Shown here one piece after another: positions 1-8,802 of a stretch of DNA of 64,000 nucleotides; position 1 is the first letter of the stretch, and every line of letters starts with the position of its first letter. This stretch comes from DATDIC01 sp963764525 (GTDB lineage Bacteria; Pseudomonadota; Alphaproteobacteria; Acetobacterales; Acetobacteraceae). Location: NCBI GenBank assembly GCA_963764525.1, contig CAVXTC010000005.1:62001-126000 (forward strand). Direction: 5' to 3'. The notes under the pieces are model-generated. The model did not search any database. It had not been told where the DNA came from and worked only from the letters and a program-made list of their open reading frames with translations. A program made the translations under genes and the position numbers.

Positions 1-1019
1 GCGGTTTTGTTCGGGCTGAAGTCCCACAAGCCCCAGAAATAGGTCAGCATCGGTACGAACCGACCCTTCGGGCCCGTCGGGCAGGAGAAGGTCCAGCAAT
101 CCGCTGCCACCTGCGGGGCATCACGCTTGGCCACCGCCCAGGCCGACGGCGGATTGAAGATCAGCGCGCTTTTGCCGGAGATCAGCGCCCGGTTGTTGGA
201 AGCGTCGTCGTAGCTGACGGCATCGGCCGGGTAGAACTTCACCCATTTCTGCGCCTGTTCCAGGAACTGCCGCATGGTGTCGGACTTGACCTGGATATTG
301 CCCTCGCTGTCGATCAGCGCCGCGTCATAGGCGCGGAACATGGCGCCCACCTGGTCGATGCCGTCGGTGTTGAGATTGCTGCCGAGCCCCATGCCGAAGG
401 TCATGTTGTCCTTCTGCGCGGCCTCCGCGTATTTGAACATCGCGTCATAGGTCCACGAGTCCTGCATCGCGTTGTGCCCGGGCTGCGCCGGGTACATCGC
501 CTGCAAGTCCAGCCCCTGTTTCTTGAACCAGGAGATGCGCGCGCAGGGCGGCTTGGTCTGGGTTCCGGAACTGGTCGGCAGTGCTTTCCATTGGCCGCCG
601 ATCTTGGCCATGTAGGAAGAGGTTTCGTTGACCGGCCCGTATTTGTCGGTCAGCCGTTTCATCAAATCGTCATGGTTGGCCAGGGCGTCAGCGTGGTTGA
701 CGACGTCCCACATATACAGGGCGATGACGTCGTGGCCGGTCTTGGCCTGCGCCTCCGCCGCCGCGGTCAGCAGCAGCTTGTTGCCGACGCTGGTAATGAA
801 ATCGACGTGCACATCGACCTTGTTCTGCGCCGCCCAGGTATCGACCTGCTGCTGCATGATCTTGTTGCCGTCGGGCACCCAATGGTCCCAGAATCCGATC
901 GACACCTTGCCGGCGGCGCCGGCGGTGCGGATGTGCACCAACGGCAGTGTCGCTGCGGCCGCTCCCAGCTTCAACGCGCCACGGCGCGACAGCCCAGGTT
1001 TGTCTTTCGTCACATTCAT
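1..1019 (-). CDS. Carbohydrate ABC transporter substrate-binding protein (C-terminus beyond window)
   Basis: Periplasmic sugar-binding component of an ABC importer (extracellular solute-binding family 1). About 339 residues are visible and the frame is open to the window edge. The N-terminus carries a twin-arginine-like export signal (SRRGALKLG followed by an Ala/Leu stretch), then VSIGFWDHW, the typical first strand of these proteins. The ATG at 1019 has GGGAG about ten bases upstream. Permease and ATPase partners would lie further along this strand, outside the window, so the sugar cannot be named. Confidence 0.85.
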   Translation of the reverse strand, partial: MNVTKDKPGLSRRGALKLGAAAATLPLVHIRTAGAAGKVSIGFWDHWVPDGNKIMQQQVDTWAAQNKVDVHVDFITSVGNKLLLTAAAEAQAKTGHDVIALYMWDVVNHADALANHDDLMKRLTDKYGPVNETSSYMAKIGGQWKALPTSSGTQTKPPCARISWFKKQGLDLQAMYPAQPGHNAMQDSWTYDAMFKYAEAAQKDNMTFGMGLGSNLNTDGIDQVGAMFRAYDAALIDSEGNIQVKSDTMRQFLEQAQKWVKFYPADAVSYDDASNNRALISGKSALIFNPPSAWAVAKRDAPQVAADCWTFSCPTGPKGRFVPMLTYFWGLWDFSPNKT

Positions 1020-1222
1020 TGTCGGTTTCTCCCTGTAGATCGACGATGCCGCCCCTCGTCGTGGCGGTCACAACGGGATGATAGGGGACCTCGGCGGCGA
1101 TTGGCAAAAAGGCTTCGGCCGTCATGCCGGCAGCGGATCGGGTGACCTGCTGCACCTGCGAGGCATTCGCATGATTGCACCGGTGACTTGACGTCACGCC
1201 GGCGCCGGTCACATTCCCGGCC

Positions 1223-2179
1223 ATGCGTGATTTCTCCGACCTCTCCGAGCGTGAGGTCCTCGCTCTGGCGATCGCCAACGAGGAAGAGGACAGTCGCATC
1301 TATGCCGATATCGCCGAGGGCCTGCGCGAGAACTATCCGGCGTCGGCCAAGGTGTTCTCTGAGATGATGGAGGAAGAGGGCGAGCACCGCCGCCGCCTGT
1401 TCGAGCTCTACCGGCAGAAATTCGGCGAACACATCCCGTTGATCCGTCGCCAGGACGTGCGCGGTTTTTTGCAGCACAAGCCGGTCTGGCAGGTGCGTCC
1501 ACTTGGCCTCGATGCGGTGCGCGATCTGGCCGAGAGCATGGAACTGGAGACCCAGCGCTTCTACCGCCGCGCGGCGACCCGCACCACCGACGCGTCGATC
1601 CGCGAACTGCTCGGCGATCTGGCCGAGGCGGAGGTGGAGCACGGTCATCTGGCGGAGCGGCTGGTCGAGGAAAACCTGTCCGGCCCGGTGCGCGCCGAGG
1701 AGGAACGCGCGGAACGGCGCCAGTTCATGCTGCGCGTCGTGCAGCCGGGACTTGCCGGACTGATGGACGGGTCGGTTTCCACCCTGGCGCCGGTCTTTGC
1801 GTCGGCCTTTGCCACCGGCCGGTCCTGGGATGCATTCGTGGTCGGCCTGGCTGCCTCGATCGGCGCCGGCATCTCGATGGCGTTCGCCGAGGCGCTGTCG
1901 GACAATGGCAGCCTCACCGGGCGCGGCGCGCCGCTGGTGCGAGGGGCGATCACCGGGCTGATGACCACATTGGGCGGCATCGGCCACACGCTGCCATTCC
2001 TGATCCCGGATTTCTGGACCGCAACGACGGTGGCCATCGCCGTGGTGATCGTTGAACTTGCTTTGATCAGTTGGATCCGTTGGAAGTACATGGACACGCC
2101 GCCAATTGCGGCGACGTTCCAGGTCGCGGTGGGCGGGGCACTGGTGTTCGCCTGCGGCATCCTTATCGGCAGCAGCTAG
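1223..2179 (+). CDS. mbfA: Membrane-bound ferritin-like iron exporter MbfA (erythrin-VIT1 fusion)
   Basis: 318 residues in two parts. Residues 1-150 form a ferritin-like diiron domain with repeated acidic/His motifs (NEEEDSR, EEEGEH, ELETQRFY, EAEVEHGH). Residues 170-318 are a VIT1/CCC1-type membrane transporter domain with several hydrophobic helices. In the family the ferritin domain senses or binds cytosolic iron and the membrane part exports it, protecting against iron and peroxide stress. In other alphaproteobacteria the gene is controlled by Irr; no clear Irr box was found in the 200-base upstream gap. The start has only a weak ribosome site. Length is normal. Confidence 0.9.
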   Translation: MRDFSDLSEREVLALAIANEEEDSRIYADIAEGLRENYPASAKVFSEMMEEEGEHRRRLFELYRQKFGEHIPLIRRQDVRGFLQHKPVWQVRPLGLDAVRDLAESMELETQRFYRRAATRTTDASIRELLGDLAEAEVEHGHLAERLVEENLSGPVRAEEERAERRQFMLRVVQPGLAGLMDGSVSTLAPVFASAFATGRSWDAFVVGLAASIGAGISMAFAEALSDNGSLTGRGAPLVRGAITGLMTTLGGIGHTLPFLIPDFWTATTVAIAVVIVELALISWIRWKYMDTPPIAATFQVAVGGALVFACGILIGSS

Positions 2180-2193
2180 AGACCCCTGATCGC

Positions 2194-2784
2194 ATGAACC
2201 AGATACCCTCGGCGCCGGTGACGGCGCCCCGCATCCTGCGCTACGACCCGCCCACAATTGTCCTGCACTGGATCACCGCTTCCCTGACAGGTTTGCTGTG
2301 GGTCATCGGGCAGACGATCAAGTGGGTGCCCAACGGCCCGCCGCGGATCGACTATGTGTCCGTGCATATCACACTCGGCGTGGTGCTGGCGGCGGTGCTG
2401 CTGACACGGCTGGCGTGGCGTATTGCCCGTGGCCTGACGTTGCCGCCGGATCGGCACTGGCTGCTGGCGGTCGCCGCGAAGGCGATCCATTGGGCGCTGT
2501 ATGTTCTGCTGTTCGTGACCGTGGTGCTCGGCATCCTGAATGCCTGGTCGCATGGCGAGGTGATCTTTAACCTGTTCCAGCTTCCGGCGTTCGGAACCCG
2601 ATCATTGCGTCGGCTGATCTTCGGCTGGCATGCGTTGGCGGCCAACGCCGTTCTGATCGTCGCCGGCCTTCACGCGGCTGCCGCGCTGTCGCACCACTAC
2701 GTGTTGCGCGACGAGGTGCTGGTGCGGATGGCGCCGTTCATGCGGACGGCACCGCGTCACACGCCCCAGACCCAACGCCGATAG
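2194..2784 (+). CDS. Cytochrome b561 family protein
   Basis: Inner-membrane dihaem electron carrier of the bacterial cytochrome b561 / Ni-Fe hydrogenase b-subunit superfamily, 196 residues. Four hydrophobic helices each carry the expected histidine: IVLHWITAS, YVSVHITLG, KAIHWALYV and IFGWHALAAN/AGLHAAA. The ATG at 2194 starts 14 bases after mbfA; an upstream in-frame ATG at 2071 lies inside mbfA and is rejected. The family moves electrons from quinol to small acceptors, but the partner here is unknown. Possible co-transcription with mbfA. Confidence 0.82.
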   Translation: MNQIPSAPVTAPRILRYDPPTIVLHWITASLTGLLWVIGQTIKWVPNGPPRIDYVSVHITLGVVLAAVLLTRLAWRIARGLTLPPDRHWLLAVAAKAIHWALYVLLFVTVVLGILNAWSHGEVIFNLFQLPAFGTRSLRRLIFGWHALAANAVLIVAGLHAAAALSHHYVLRDEVLVRMAPFMRTAPRHTPQTQRR

Positions 2785-2946
2785 CGCTGGCGCAGCTTGC
2801 CGGCGACGAAGTCGAACCGGCTGGTGGTGGGAGCTTCGGGCAGTTTCGTTACTGGGCCGAACGCCTGCTTGGCGGATCGCCGCACGTCTGATCGGGCTGC
2901 CCGTCCCCCCTGGCGACCGCGTCGCGTGTGGAGTAGTGGGAGGGCC

Positions 2947-3537
2947 ATGGCCCGGGCTGTAACCCTGACGCGCACCACCACAGAGACCGACATCACGCTC
3001 ACCCTGGACCTTGACGGGTCCGGGGCGGCGGAGATCGACACCGGCATCGGCTTTCTCGACCATATGCTCACCGCGCTGGCCCGCCACGGGCTGTTCGACC
3101 TGACAGTGCGCGCCGCCGGCGATTTGCAGATCGACTGCCACCACACCTCTGAGGATGTCGGCATCGTGCTCGGCCGCGCCTTCGCCCAGACGATCGGCGG
3201 CAAGCGCGGCATCCGCCGCTTCGGCCACGCCGTGGTGCCGATGGACGAGGCGCTGGCCGAGGCCGCGGTGGATATTTCCGGCCGTCCGTTCCTGGCCTGG
3301 GACGTTGCCTTCGAGCGCCAGCGGATCGGCGAGATGGACACCGACCTGTTCGAGGAATTCTTCCGCGCCTTCGCGATGAACGCCCTGCTGACGCTGCACC
3401 TCACGCGCCGCGCCGGGCGTAACGCGCATCACGTGGCGGAAGCCTGTTTCAAGGCCACTGCACGTGCGCTGCGCATGGCGGCCGAGCCGGACCCTCGGGC
3501 GCCGGACGCGATCCCTTCGACCAAGGGTGTGCTGTGA
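2947..3537 (+). CDS. hisB: Imidazoleglycerol-phosphate dehydratase HisB
   Basis: Catalyses the dehydration of imidazole-glycerol phosphate to imidazole-acetol phosphate, the sixth step of histidine synthesis. The 196-residue, single-domain form has the manganese-binding signatures: GIGFLDHML, CHHTSEDVGI and the second half-repeat RNAHHVAEACFKA, plus DLFEEFFRAFA. The ATG at 2947 is preceded by GGGAGGG; the frame is open further upstream but the family begins here. The stop overlaps the next start (GTGA), so translation is probably coupled with the DUF2628 gene. Confidence 0.97.
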   Translation: MARAVTLTRTTTETDITLTLDLDGSGAAEIDTGIGFLDHMLTALARHGLFDLTVRAAGDLQIDCHHTSEDVGIVLGRAFAQTIGGKRGIRRFGHAVVPMDEALAEAAVDISGRPFLAWDVAFERQRIGEMDTDLFEEFFRAFAMNALLTLHLTRRAGRNAHHVAEACFKATARALRMAAEPDPRAPDAIPSTKGVL

Positions 3538-3911
3538 GACTCTACACGGCGCATGTGCGGCGCGGCGCGGAACCCGTGCTGGTGAAGGAAGGGTTCTCCT
3601 GGGGCGCCCTGCTGTTTGGCTGGATTTGGCTGCTCACCCAGCGCGCATGGATCCCGGCGGTCCTGTCGTTGGCGGCGGCGGTGCTGATCACCGGGCTGAC
3701 CGACGGCGGCGCCCGGCTGACGCTGGGTCTGGGATTGGCGGTCCTGCTGGGGCTCACCGGCCGCGATCTGGTGCGTTGGTCGCTGGCTCGGCGTGGCTAC
3801 ACGTTGGCCCACGTACTGGCGGCGCGCGACCTCAATTCCGCGCTGGTGCGGCTGCTGACCGGCCGGCCCGACCTGGCGGCGAGCTTCCTGCCGCCCGAGG
3901 CCGCGCGGTGA
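3534..3911 (+). CDS. DUF2628 domain small membrane protein in the his operon
   Basis: 125-residue protein beginning RLYTAHVRRGAEPVLVKEGF, the usual opening of DUF2628, followed by GFSWGALLFGWIWLL, a second hydrophobic segment at about residues 42-75 and an amphipathic C-terminus. Function unknown. It overlaps hisB and hisH by four bases on each side (GTGA in both cases), so it is translated as part of the histidine operon. The same gene sits between hisB and hisH in many alphaproteobacteria. Confidence 0.8.
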   Translation: MRLYTAHVRRGAEPVLVKEGFSWGALLFGWIWLLTQRAWIPAVLSLAAAVLITGLTDGGARLTLGLGLAVLLGLTGRDLVRWSLARRGYTLAHVLAARDLNSALVRLLTGRPDLAASFLPPEAAR

Positions 3912-4543
3912 ACGTCGTCGTGGTCGATTACGGCAGCGGCAATCTGGCCTCGGCCGCACGGGCGCTCGAATTGGCTGCCGCGCGTGCCGGGCTGCCGGGT
4001 AACGTGATCGTTACATCCGATCCAAACAGGGTCAGGCAAGCCGATCGTATCGTGCTGCCCGGGCAGGGCGCGTTTGCCGATTGCGCCGACGGCTTGGCCG
4101 CGATCGCCGGGATGCCGGCGGCGATCGAGGCGGTCACGGCGTCCGGCACGCCGTTCCTGGGTATTTGCGTGGGCATGCAGTTGATGGCGCAGCGCGGCCT
4201 GGAACACGAGATCACGCCCGGCTTCGGCTGGATCGCCGGCGAGATCGCCGCGATGCCGGCGCTGGGCCTGCGCCTCCCGCAGATGGGCTGGAATGCGCTG
4301 GAGTTCGTGCCCGGCGCACATCCGCTGCTGGACGGGCTGCAACCGGGCGATCATGCGTATTTCGTGCACAGCTACGCGCTGACCGGCGGCGCGGCCGGGG
4401 AAATCCTTGCCACCACCGACTATGGCGGTCCGCTCGTCGCCATGGTCGCCTCAGGCAATCGTGCCGGCACGCAGTTTCATGTCGAGAAAAGCCAGGGCGT
4501 GGGCATCCGTATCCTGATGAACTTCCTTCGCTGGACGCCATAG
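3908..4543 (+). CDS. hisH: Imidazole glycerol phosphate synthase glutaminase subunit HisH
   Basis: Class I glutamine amidotransferase subunit that feeds ammonia to HisF, 211 residues. The catalytic cysteine is in FLGICVGMQLM, the His-Glu pair in FHVEKSQ, and the N-terminus VVVDYGSGNL is diagnostic. GTG start at 3908 overlaps the DUF2628 stop by four bases; a longer upstream frame overlaps that gene and is rejected. Its partner hisF does not follow hisA in this window, which is unusual. Confidence 0.96.
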   Translation: MNVVVVDYGSGNLASAARALELAAARAGLPGNVIVTSDPNRVRQADRIVLPGQGAFADCADGLAAIAGMPAAIEAVTASGTPFLGICVGMQLMAQRGLEHEITPGFGWIAGEIAAMPALGLRLPQMGWNALEFVPGAHPLLDGLQPGDHAYFVHSYALTGGAAGEILATTDYGGPLVAMVASGNRAGTQFHVEKSQGVGIRILMNFLRWTP

Positions 4544-5119
4544 ATGCCGGACGCTCACGGCGACGCCCTCCCGCCCGAGCTCGCCGTTGAGCGGGTCGAG
4601 AGGTTCACCGACGACGATCTGCACGCGCTGTGCGAGGCGACGCATGCGGCGATTCTTGAAGGCGGCGGCTTCGGCTGGGTGAACCCACCCGGCCAGCGCC
4701 CACTGGAAAGCTATTACCGCGGGGTGCTGCTGGTACCGGAGCGGCAGTTCTTCGTGGCCCGACTGAACGGCGGCGTGGTCGGCTCCGCGCAGCTTGTTCG
4801 ACCGCCGCGCAACAACGAGGCGCAGGCGTTCGCCGCCACGCTGATGCACGCCTTCATTGCCCCCTACGCGCGCGGCCACGGACTGGCGCGGCTGCTGACG
4901 CAGCACGTGGAAGAAGCGGCGCGGGCGTCCGGCTATCACGTGCTGAACCTGGACGTGCGGGAGACCCAGGCCGCAGCGATCCGGCTATACGAGTTGCTCG
5001 GTTTCGTGCGCTGGGGCGAGCATCCGTCCTACGCCCGGGTGACCGGCAAGACGATCCGTGGATTCTATTATTACAAGCTGCTGAAGGGGTCAGCCCGGCG
5101 ACGGGAAACACCGGACTGA
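4544..5119 (+). CDS. GNAT family N-acetyltransferase
   Basis: 191-residue Gcn5-related acetyltransferase. The acetyl-CoA binding segment is seen at IAPYARGHGLARLL (R-x-H-G-x-A form of the Q/R-x-x-G-x-G/A loop), followed by AIRLYELLGFVRWG, the usual C-terminal motif. The ATG follows the hisH stop without a gap and its own stop overlaps the hisA start by one base, so it is embedded in the histidine operon. The substrate is unknown and no link to histidine synthesis can be read from the sequence. Confidence 0.85.
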   Translation: MPDAHGDALPPELAVERVERFTDDDLHALCEATHAAILEGGGFGWVNPPGQRPLESYYRGVLLVPERQFFVARLNGGVVGSAQLVRPPRNNEAQAFAATLMHAFIAPYARGHGLARLLTQHVEEAARASGYHVLNLDVRETQAAAIRLYELLGFVRWGEHPSYARVTGKTIRGFYYYKLLKGSARRRETPD

Positions 5120-5854
5120 TGCCGTTGACCCTATATCCGGCGATCGACCTGAAGGACGGGCAGTGCGTCCGACTCCGGCGCGGTGCAATGGACCAGGCGA
5201 CGGTGTATTCCGACGACCCGGCGGCGCAGGCGCGGACTTGGCAGGATGCAGGGTTCGAGTGGCTCCACGTGGTCGATCTGAACGGCGCCTTCGCCGGCCA
5301 GCCGGTCAACGCGGGAGGCGGTGGAGGCGATCCTTGGCGCCGTGTCGATCCCGGTGCAACTGGGCGGCGGGATCCGCGACATGGCGGGAATTGAGACCTG
5401 GTTTGCGGCCGGAGTTCGGCGGGTGATCCTGGGCAGCGCCGCGGTCCGGCAGCCGGATTTGGTGCGCGAGGCGTGCCGCGCGTTTCCCGGTCGTATTGCT
5501 GTTGGCATTGACGCGCGTGACGGCCGCGTGGCGACCGAGGGCTGGGCCGAGACGACCACGCTTGGCGCACTCGACCTCGCACTGCGGTTTGAAGCGTCAG
5601 GAATTGCGGCGATCATTTACACCGACATCGGCCGGGACGGGATGCTGAGCGGTGTGAACGTGGAGCAAACGGTCGAACTGGCGCGGCGGATCGCGACGCC
5701 GGTGATCGCCTCGGGCGGGGTCGCCGGCTTGGCGGACCTGACGGCGCTCCGCCGCGCGGCACTCGGCACCCAGTTGGAGGGTGTGGTCGTAGGACGTGCG
5801 TTGTACGATGGCCGGCTCGATCCGGCGCAGGCGCTGGCCACATTGCGCGCGTAG
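5119..5854 (+). CDS. hisA: HisA, ProFAR isomerase (one frameshift)
   Basis: Isomerises ProFAR to PRFAR in histidine synthesis; a TIM barrel. Catalytic Asp residues are in YPAIDLKDG at the N-terminus and IYTDIGRDGM in the second half; GGGIRDM and VIASGGVAG are the phosphate-binding loops. Residues up to QPVNA are in one frame and EAILGAVSIPVQLGGG onward in another. The break is at about 5313, where GCGGGAGGCG appears to hold one extra G. All else is intact and length is normal when the frames are joined, so a sequence error is more likely than loss of an essential gene. Confidence 0.92.
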
Positions 5855-6243
5855 CGCTGCGCCACCCTTCATTTCTCCAGCCCTGCGAGAGAGGTCGTCG
5901 TGCGAACCACGGCGGGTGAGGGCAGGGCGCACGGGCCCTCATATCTGAACGCCGGGTACCGGACGCCGACACGTCGGATCAACAACGATTGTGCTGCGAG
6001 GCCCGCCGGCCCTCGGGCCAAAACCGTGGGTGAGCTTTGGGAGCGGATCCCGCACTGTCACGCACGACCGGACAGTCGCTCGATTTCCCGTCGCATGGAC
6101 AAGGCAGGTTACCGTGGCAAGCACCATCTGTAGAGTTGACGTTTCCTCGACCACCCTCGATGCGCGCAGTTTGCCGCGTCCGGGCTTGCCGGGCCGCCCG
6201 GGTTGCGCCACTTGCCACCCTCCTGGCCAGCAATGAGGGATTT
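5855..6243 (+). other. 389-base gap after hisA, no gene recognised
   Basis: Between hisA and the amine-oxidase-like gene. The expected next gene, hisF, is not here in any frame. Short open frames on both strands have no recognisable product. No clear promoter, terminator or RNA was seen. Confidence 0.5.
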
Positions 6244-7523
6244 ATGGGTGATGTCGATGTCGTGGTGATCGGGGCCGGGGCGGCCGGGCTCGGTGCCGCC
6301 ACCGCCCTGCGGCAGGCGGGCCGCGCCGCGCTGGTGCTGGAGGCTTCGGGGCGCGCTCGGCGGACGGGCCTGGACGGCGCATCCGCCGGAACTCGGGGGC
6401 GCGTGGTTCGACATGGGTGCGATCTGGCTGCACGCCGCCGAGCGCAATCCGCTGGTGCCGATCGCCCAGGCTGCCGGCCAGCGCCTGTTGCGCGCCGACG
6501 AGCTGCGCCGGGAGCAGACCTTCATCGGCGCGCGGCGGGTGACCGCGGCCGAGACAGGCGGCATATGACGATGCCTGGGATCGCTTCGACCACGCCGCGG
6601 AGAGCGTTGCTGCAACCGGGCCTGCCGGATCCGCCTCTGTCGGCCGTCGCCCGCGAGCATGCCGGACGATCCCTGGGCTCCGACGGTGGAAGCCTTGGAA
6701 GGGCCGGTGATCTGCGCGGCTGATGCCGAGCGGTTCAGCCTGGCCGACTGGAAGGCCAACGCGCTGAGCGGCAGCAACCTGGTGCCGGACGGCGGGATCG
6801 GCGCGTTCGTCGCCCGACTTGGCGAGGGGCTGGATGTCCGGCTCAACACGCCGGCGCGGCGGGTGCGCTGGCGAGACGAGAACGGTCCGTTGCGGTTGAA
6901 ACCGACCGCGGCACGATCGCGGCGCGCGCCTGCATCGTGACCGTCTCGACCGGGGTGCTGGCGGGCGGCGGCGATCGCGTTCGACCCGCCGCTGCCGGCT
7001 CCACGTGCAGGACTGCCTGCACGGGCTGCCGATGGGCCTGGCGATGAAGGTGGTGCTGCGGGCGACCGGGCCGGACCGGCTGGACCTGCCGCTGCATTGC
7101 TCGGTGGTTCGGCGTGTGGAGCACAGCGGCGATCCGCTGATGCCGTTCCAGTGCTGGCCGTTCGGGCGCGATTACGTGCATGGCTGGATCGGCGGCTCGA
7201 CAGCCTGGGAGCTGGCGCACGCCGGGGACGGAGCGGCCGTCGATTTCGCGCTGAGCGAGTTGCGGCGGATCTTCGGTGGACGTGTCGATCGGCTGTTCGC
7301 CGGCGGGCGCCAGGCTGGTGACGCATTGGGAGGCCGATCCCTGGATACGCGGCGTCTTACGCCTACGCGGTGCCGGGAGCAGCCGGCGCGCGTGCGCGTC
7401 TGGCGGAACCGCTGGGCGACGGACGGCTGATCTTTGCCGGGGAGGCGTGCAACACGCCGTTCGCGCGGCACCGTCGGCGGTGCCTGGATCAGCGGACAGG
7501 ACGCCGCGCGGGCGGCCGCGTGA
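6244..7523 (+). pseudogene. FAD-dependent flavin monoamine oxidase-like protein (many frameshifts)
   Basis: Reads as a flavin-containing amine oxidase of about 420 residues when frames are joined. The N-terminus has the dinucleotide-binding motif VVVIGAGAAGLGAATALRQ, then GGAWFDMGAIWLH. The middle has LVPDGGIGAFVARL and the C-terminus GRLIFAGEACNTPF followed, in another frame, by GTVGGAWISGQDAARAAA, the closing FAD motif of the family. The coding frame changes at least eight times (about 6350, 6565, 6620, 6658, 6890, 7000, 7310, 7350 and 7470), far more than in neighbours. It is either badly affected by sequence errors or a true pseudogene. The stop overlaps the next ATG (TGATG). Confidence 0.75.
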
Positions 7524-8322
7524 TGTCGCGGCTGGCATTCTGGCGGCGCCGCCCGCGCATCAACGTGGTGGAGTTGCACGGGCTGATCGCGCCGCGGCAG
7601 GGCTTGCTGAACCTGCGCGGCGCCGGACCGCTGATCGAGCGCGCCTTCGCAACCGCGCGCGGCCGGCCGGTGATCCTGGACATCGACAGTCCGGGCGGCT
7701 CCCCGGTGCAGTCGGACCTGATCGCCACGTCGATTCGCCGGCACGCCGAGCGGCGAAGGTGGAGGTGCATGCGGTGATCGGCGATGTCGGCGCATCCGGC
7801 GGGTACTGGATCGCCTGCGCCGCCGATCGCATCCACGCCAATCCAATGAGCATCGTCGGCTCGATCGGCGTGCGCGGCGGCGGGTTCGGGTTCAGCGACA
7901 TGCTGGACCGCATCGGGGTGGAGCGGCGAGTGTACACGGCCGGTTCGAACAAGGCGCGGCTCGATCCGTTCCTGCCGGAACGGCCGGAGGACGTGGCGTT
8001 CGTGCACAAGCTGATGGAGGAACTGCACGAGCGGTTCAAGTCCTGGGTGCGCGGCCGGCGCGCCGGGCGGTTGAATGGCGGACGAAGCGGAGTTGTTCGA
8101 CGGCAGCTTCATGCTGGGGGAGCGTGCGGCGGCGCTGGGCCTGATCGACGGACTTGACGGACATCGACGGTCTGGTGCGCGAACTGGCCGGGGAGCGGGC
8201 ACGGGCCAGGGTGCTCCGCCCGCAGCGCCGCGGGCTGCTGCGCATGCTGCCGCGAATGGCGATCGATGGCGGTGCTGGATGCGCTGGAGGAACGGCGGAT
8301 GCGGATCGACCTGCTGCCGTGA
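7523..8322 (+). pseudogene. S49 family (SppA-like) signal peptide peptidase (frameshifted)
   Basis: Short single-domain SppA/protease IV-like serine peptidase, about 265 residues. The fold starts INVVELHGLIA, then PVILDIDSPGGSPVQ; the nucleophile serine is in DVGASGGYWIACAAD, and SIVGSIGVRGG follows. The lysine of the Ser/Lys dyad is probably in TAGSNKARLDPF. The C-terminus runs through AALGLIDGL. Four frame changes at about 7757, 8065, 8150 and 8265 break the gene. Starts one base inside the preceding stop, so the pair is probably one operon. A cytosolic or membrane-associated role cannot be told apart. Confidence 0.75.
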
Positions 8323-8376
8323 TTGGACTCCGTATCGCGTTGGGTGTGCAATCGCCCGGCACGACAGGAGGAACCC

Positions 8377-8703
8377 ATGGCGAAGCAACCGTCTTCCGCG
8401 GCACGTGATCGCGTGCGGAATACCGTTCCCAAGTTGGTGGAAGCCACCGAACAATGGCTGTTCGGCGACATCTGGGAACGCCCGGAACTGTCCAAGCGCG
8501 ACCGCAGCCTGGTAACCTGCGCGGTGCTGGTTGCGACGTACCGCCCCGAACAGCTCCGCGGTCACCTGCAACGCGCGCTGGCGAACGGGCTGACCAAACA
8601 GGAATTATCGGAAATGATCACCCATGTCGCGTTTTACGGCGGCTGGCCGTGCGCGATGACGGCGGCCAACATCGCAAAGGATGTGTTCGAGGAAGCAACG
8701 TAG
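8377..8703 (+). CDS. Carboxymuconolactone decarboxylase family protein
   Basis: 108-residue alpha-helical protein of the CMD/AhpD-like superfamily: GDIWERPELSKRDRSLVTCA, ATYRPEQLRGHLQRAL and ELSEMITHVAFYGGWP match gamma-carboxymuconolactone decarboxylase. It lacks the CxxC of AhpD peroxidase proteins, so a decarboxylase-like role is more likely, but the substrate is not known. The ATG at 8377 has AGGAGGA at ideal spacing. Its TAG stop is the first three bases of a palindromic repeat element. Confidence 0.88.
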   Translation: MAKQPSSAARDRVRNTVPKLVEATEQWLFGDIWERPELSKRDRSLVTCAVLVATYRPEQLRGHLQRALANGLTKQELSEMITHVAFYGGWPCAMTAANIAKDVFEEAT

Positions 8704-8768
8704 GGCGGAATAGCGGAGCGCATTCCGCCATCACGGCCGGCGGAATGCACTTCGCTGTTCCGCCCCAC
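8701..8768. repeat. REP-like palindromic element, copy 1
   Basis: Inverted repeat with arms beginning TAGGGCGGAA and ending TTCCGCCCCA around GCGCATTCCGCC...GGCGGAATGCAC. A close relative lies at 44070-44138. It provides the stop codon of the preceding gene and could fold into a long hairpin in RNA. Confidence 0.8.
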
Positions 8769-8802
8769 GCAAAACAGGCGGGATCGGTGGAAGGGGCACA
8801 GC

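Noticed and set aside
1020..1222. Irr/ICE-type operator before mbfA
   Set aside because: TGACGTCA is palindromic, but no TTTAGAA-like inverted repeat typical of Irr boxes is present.
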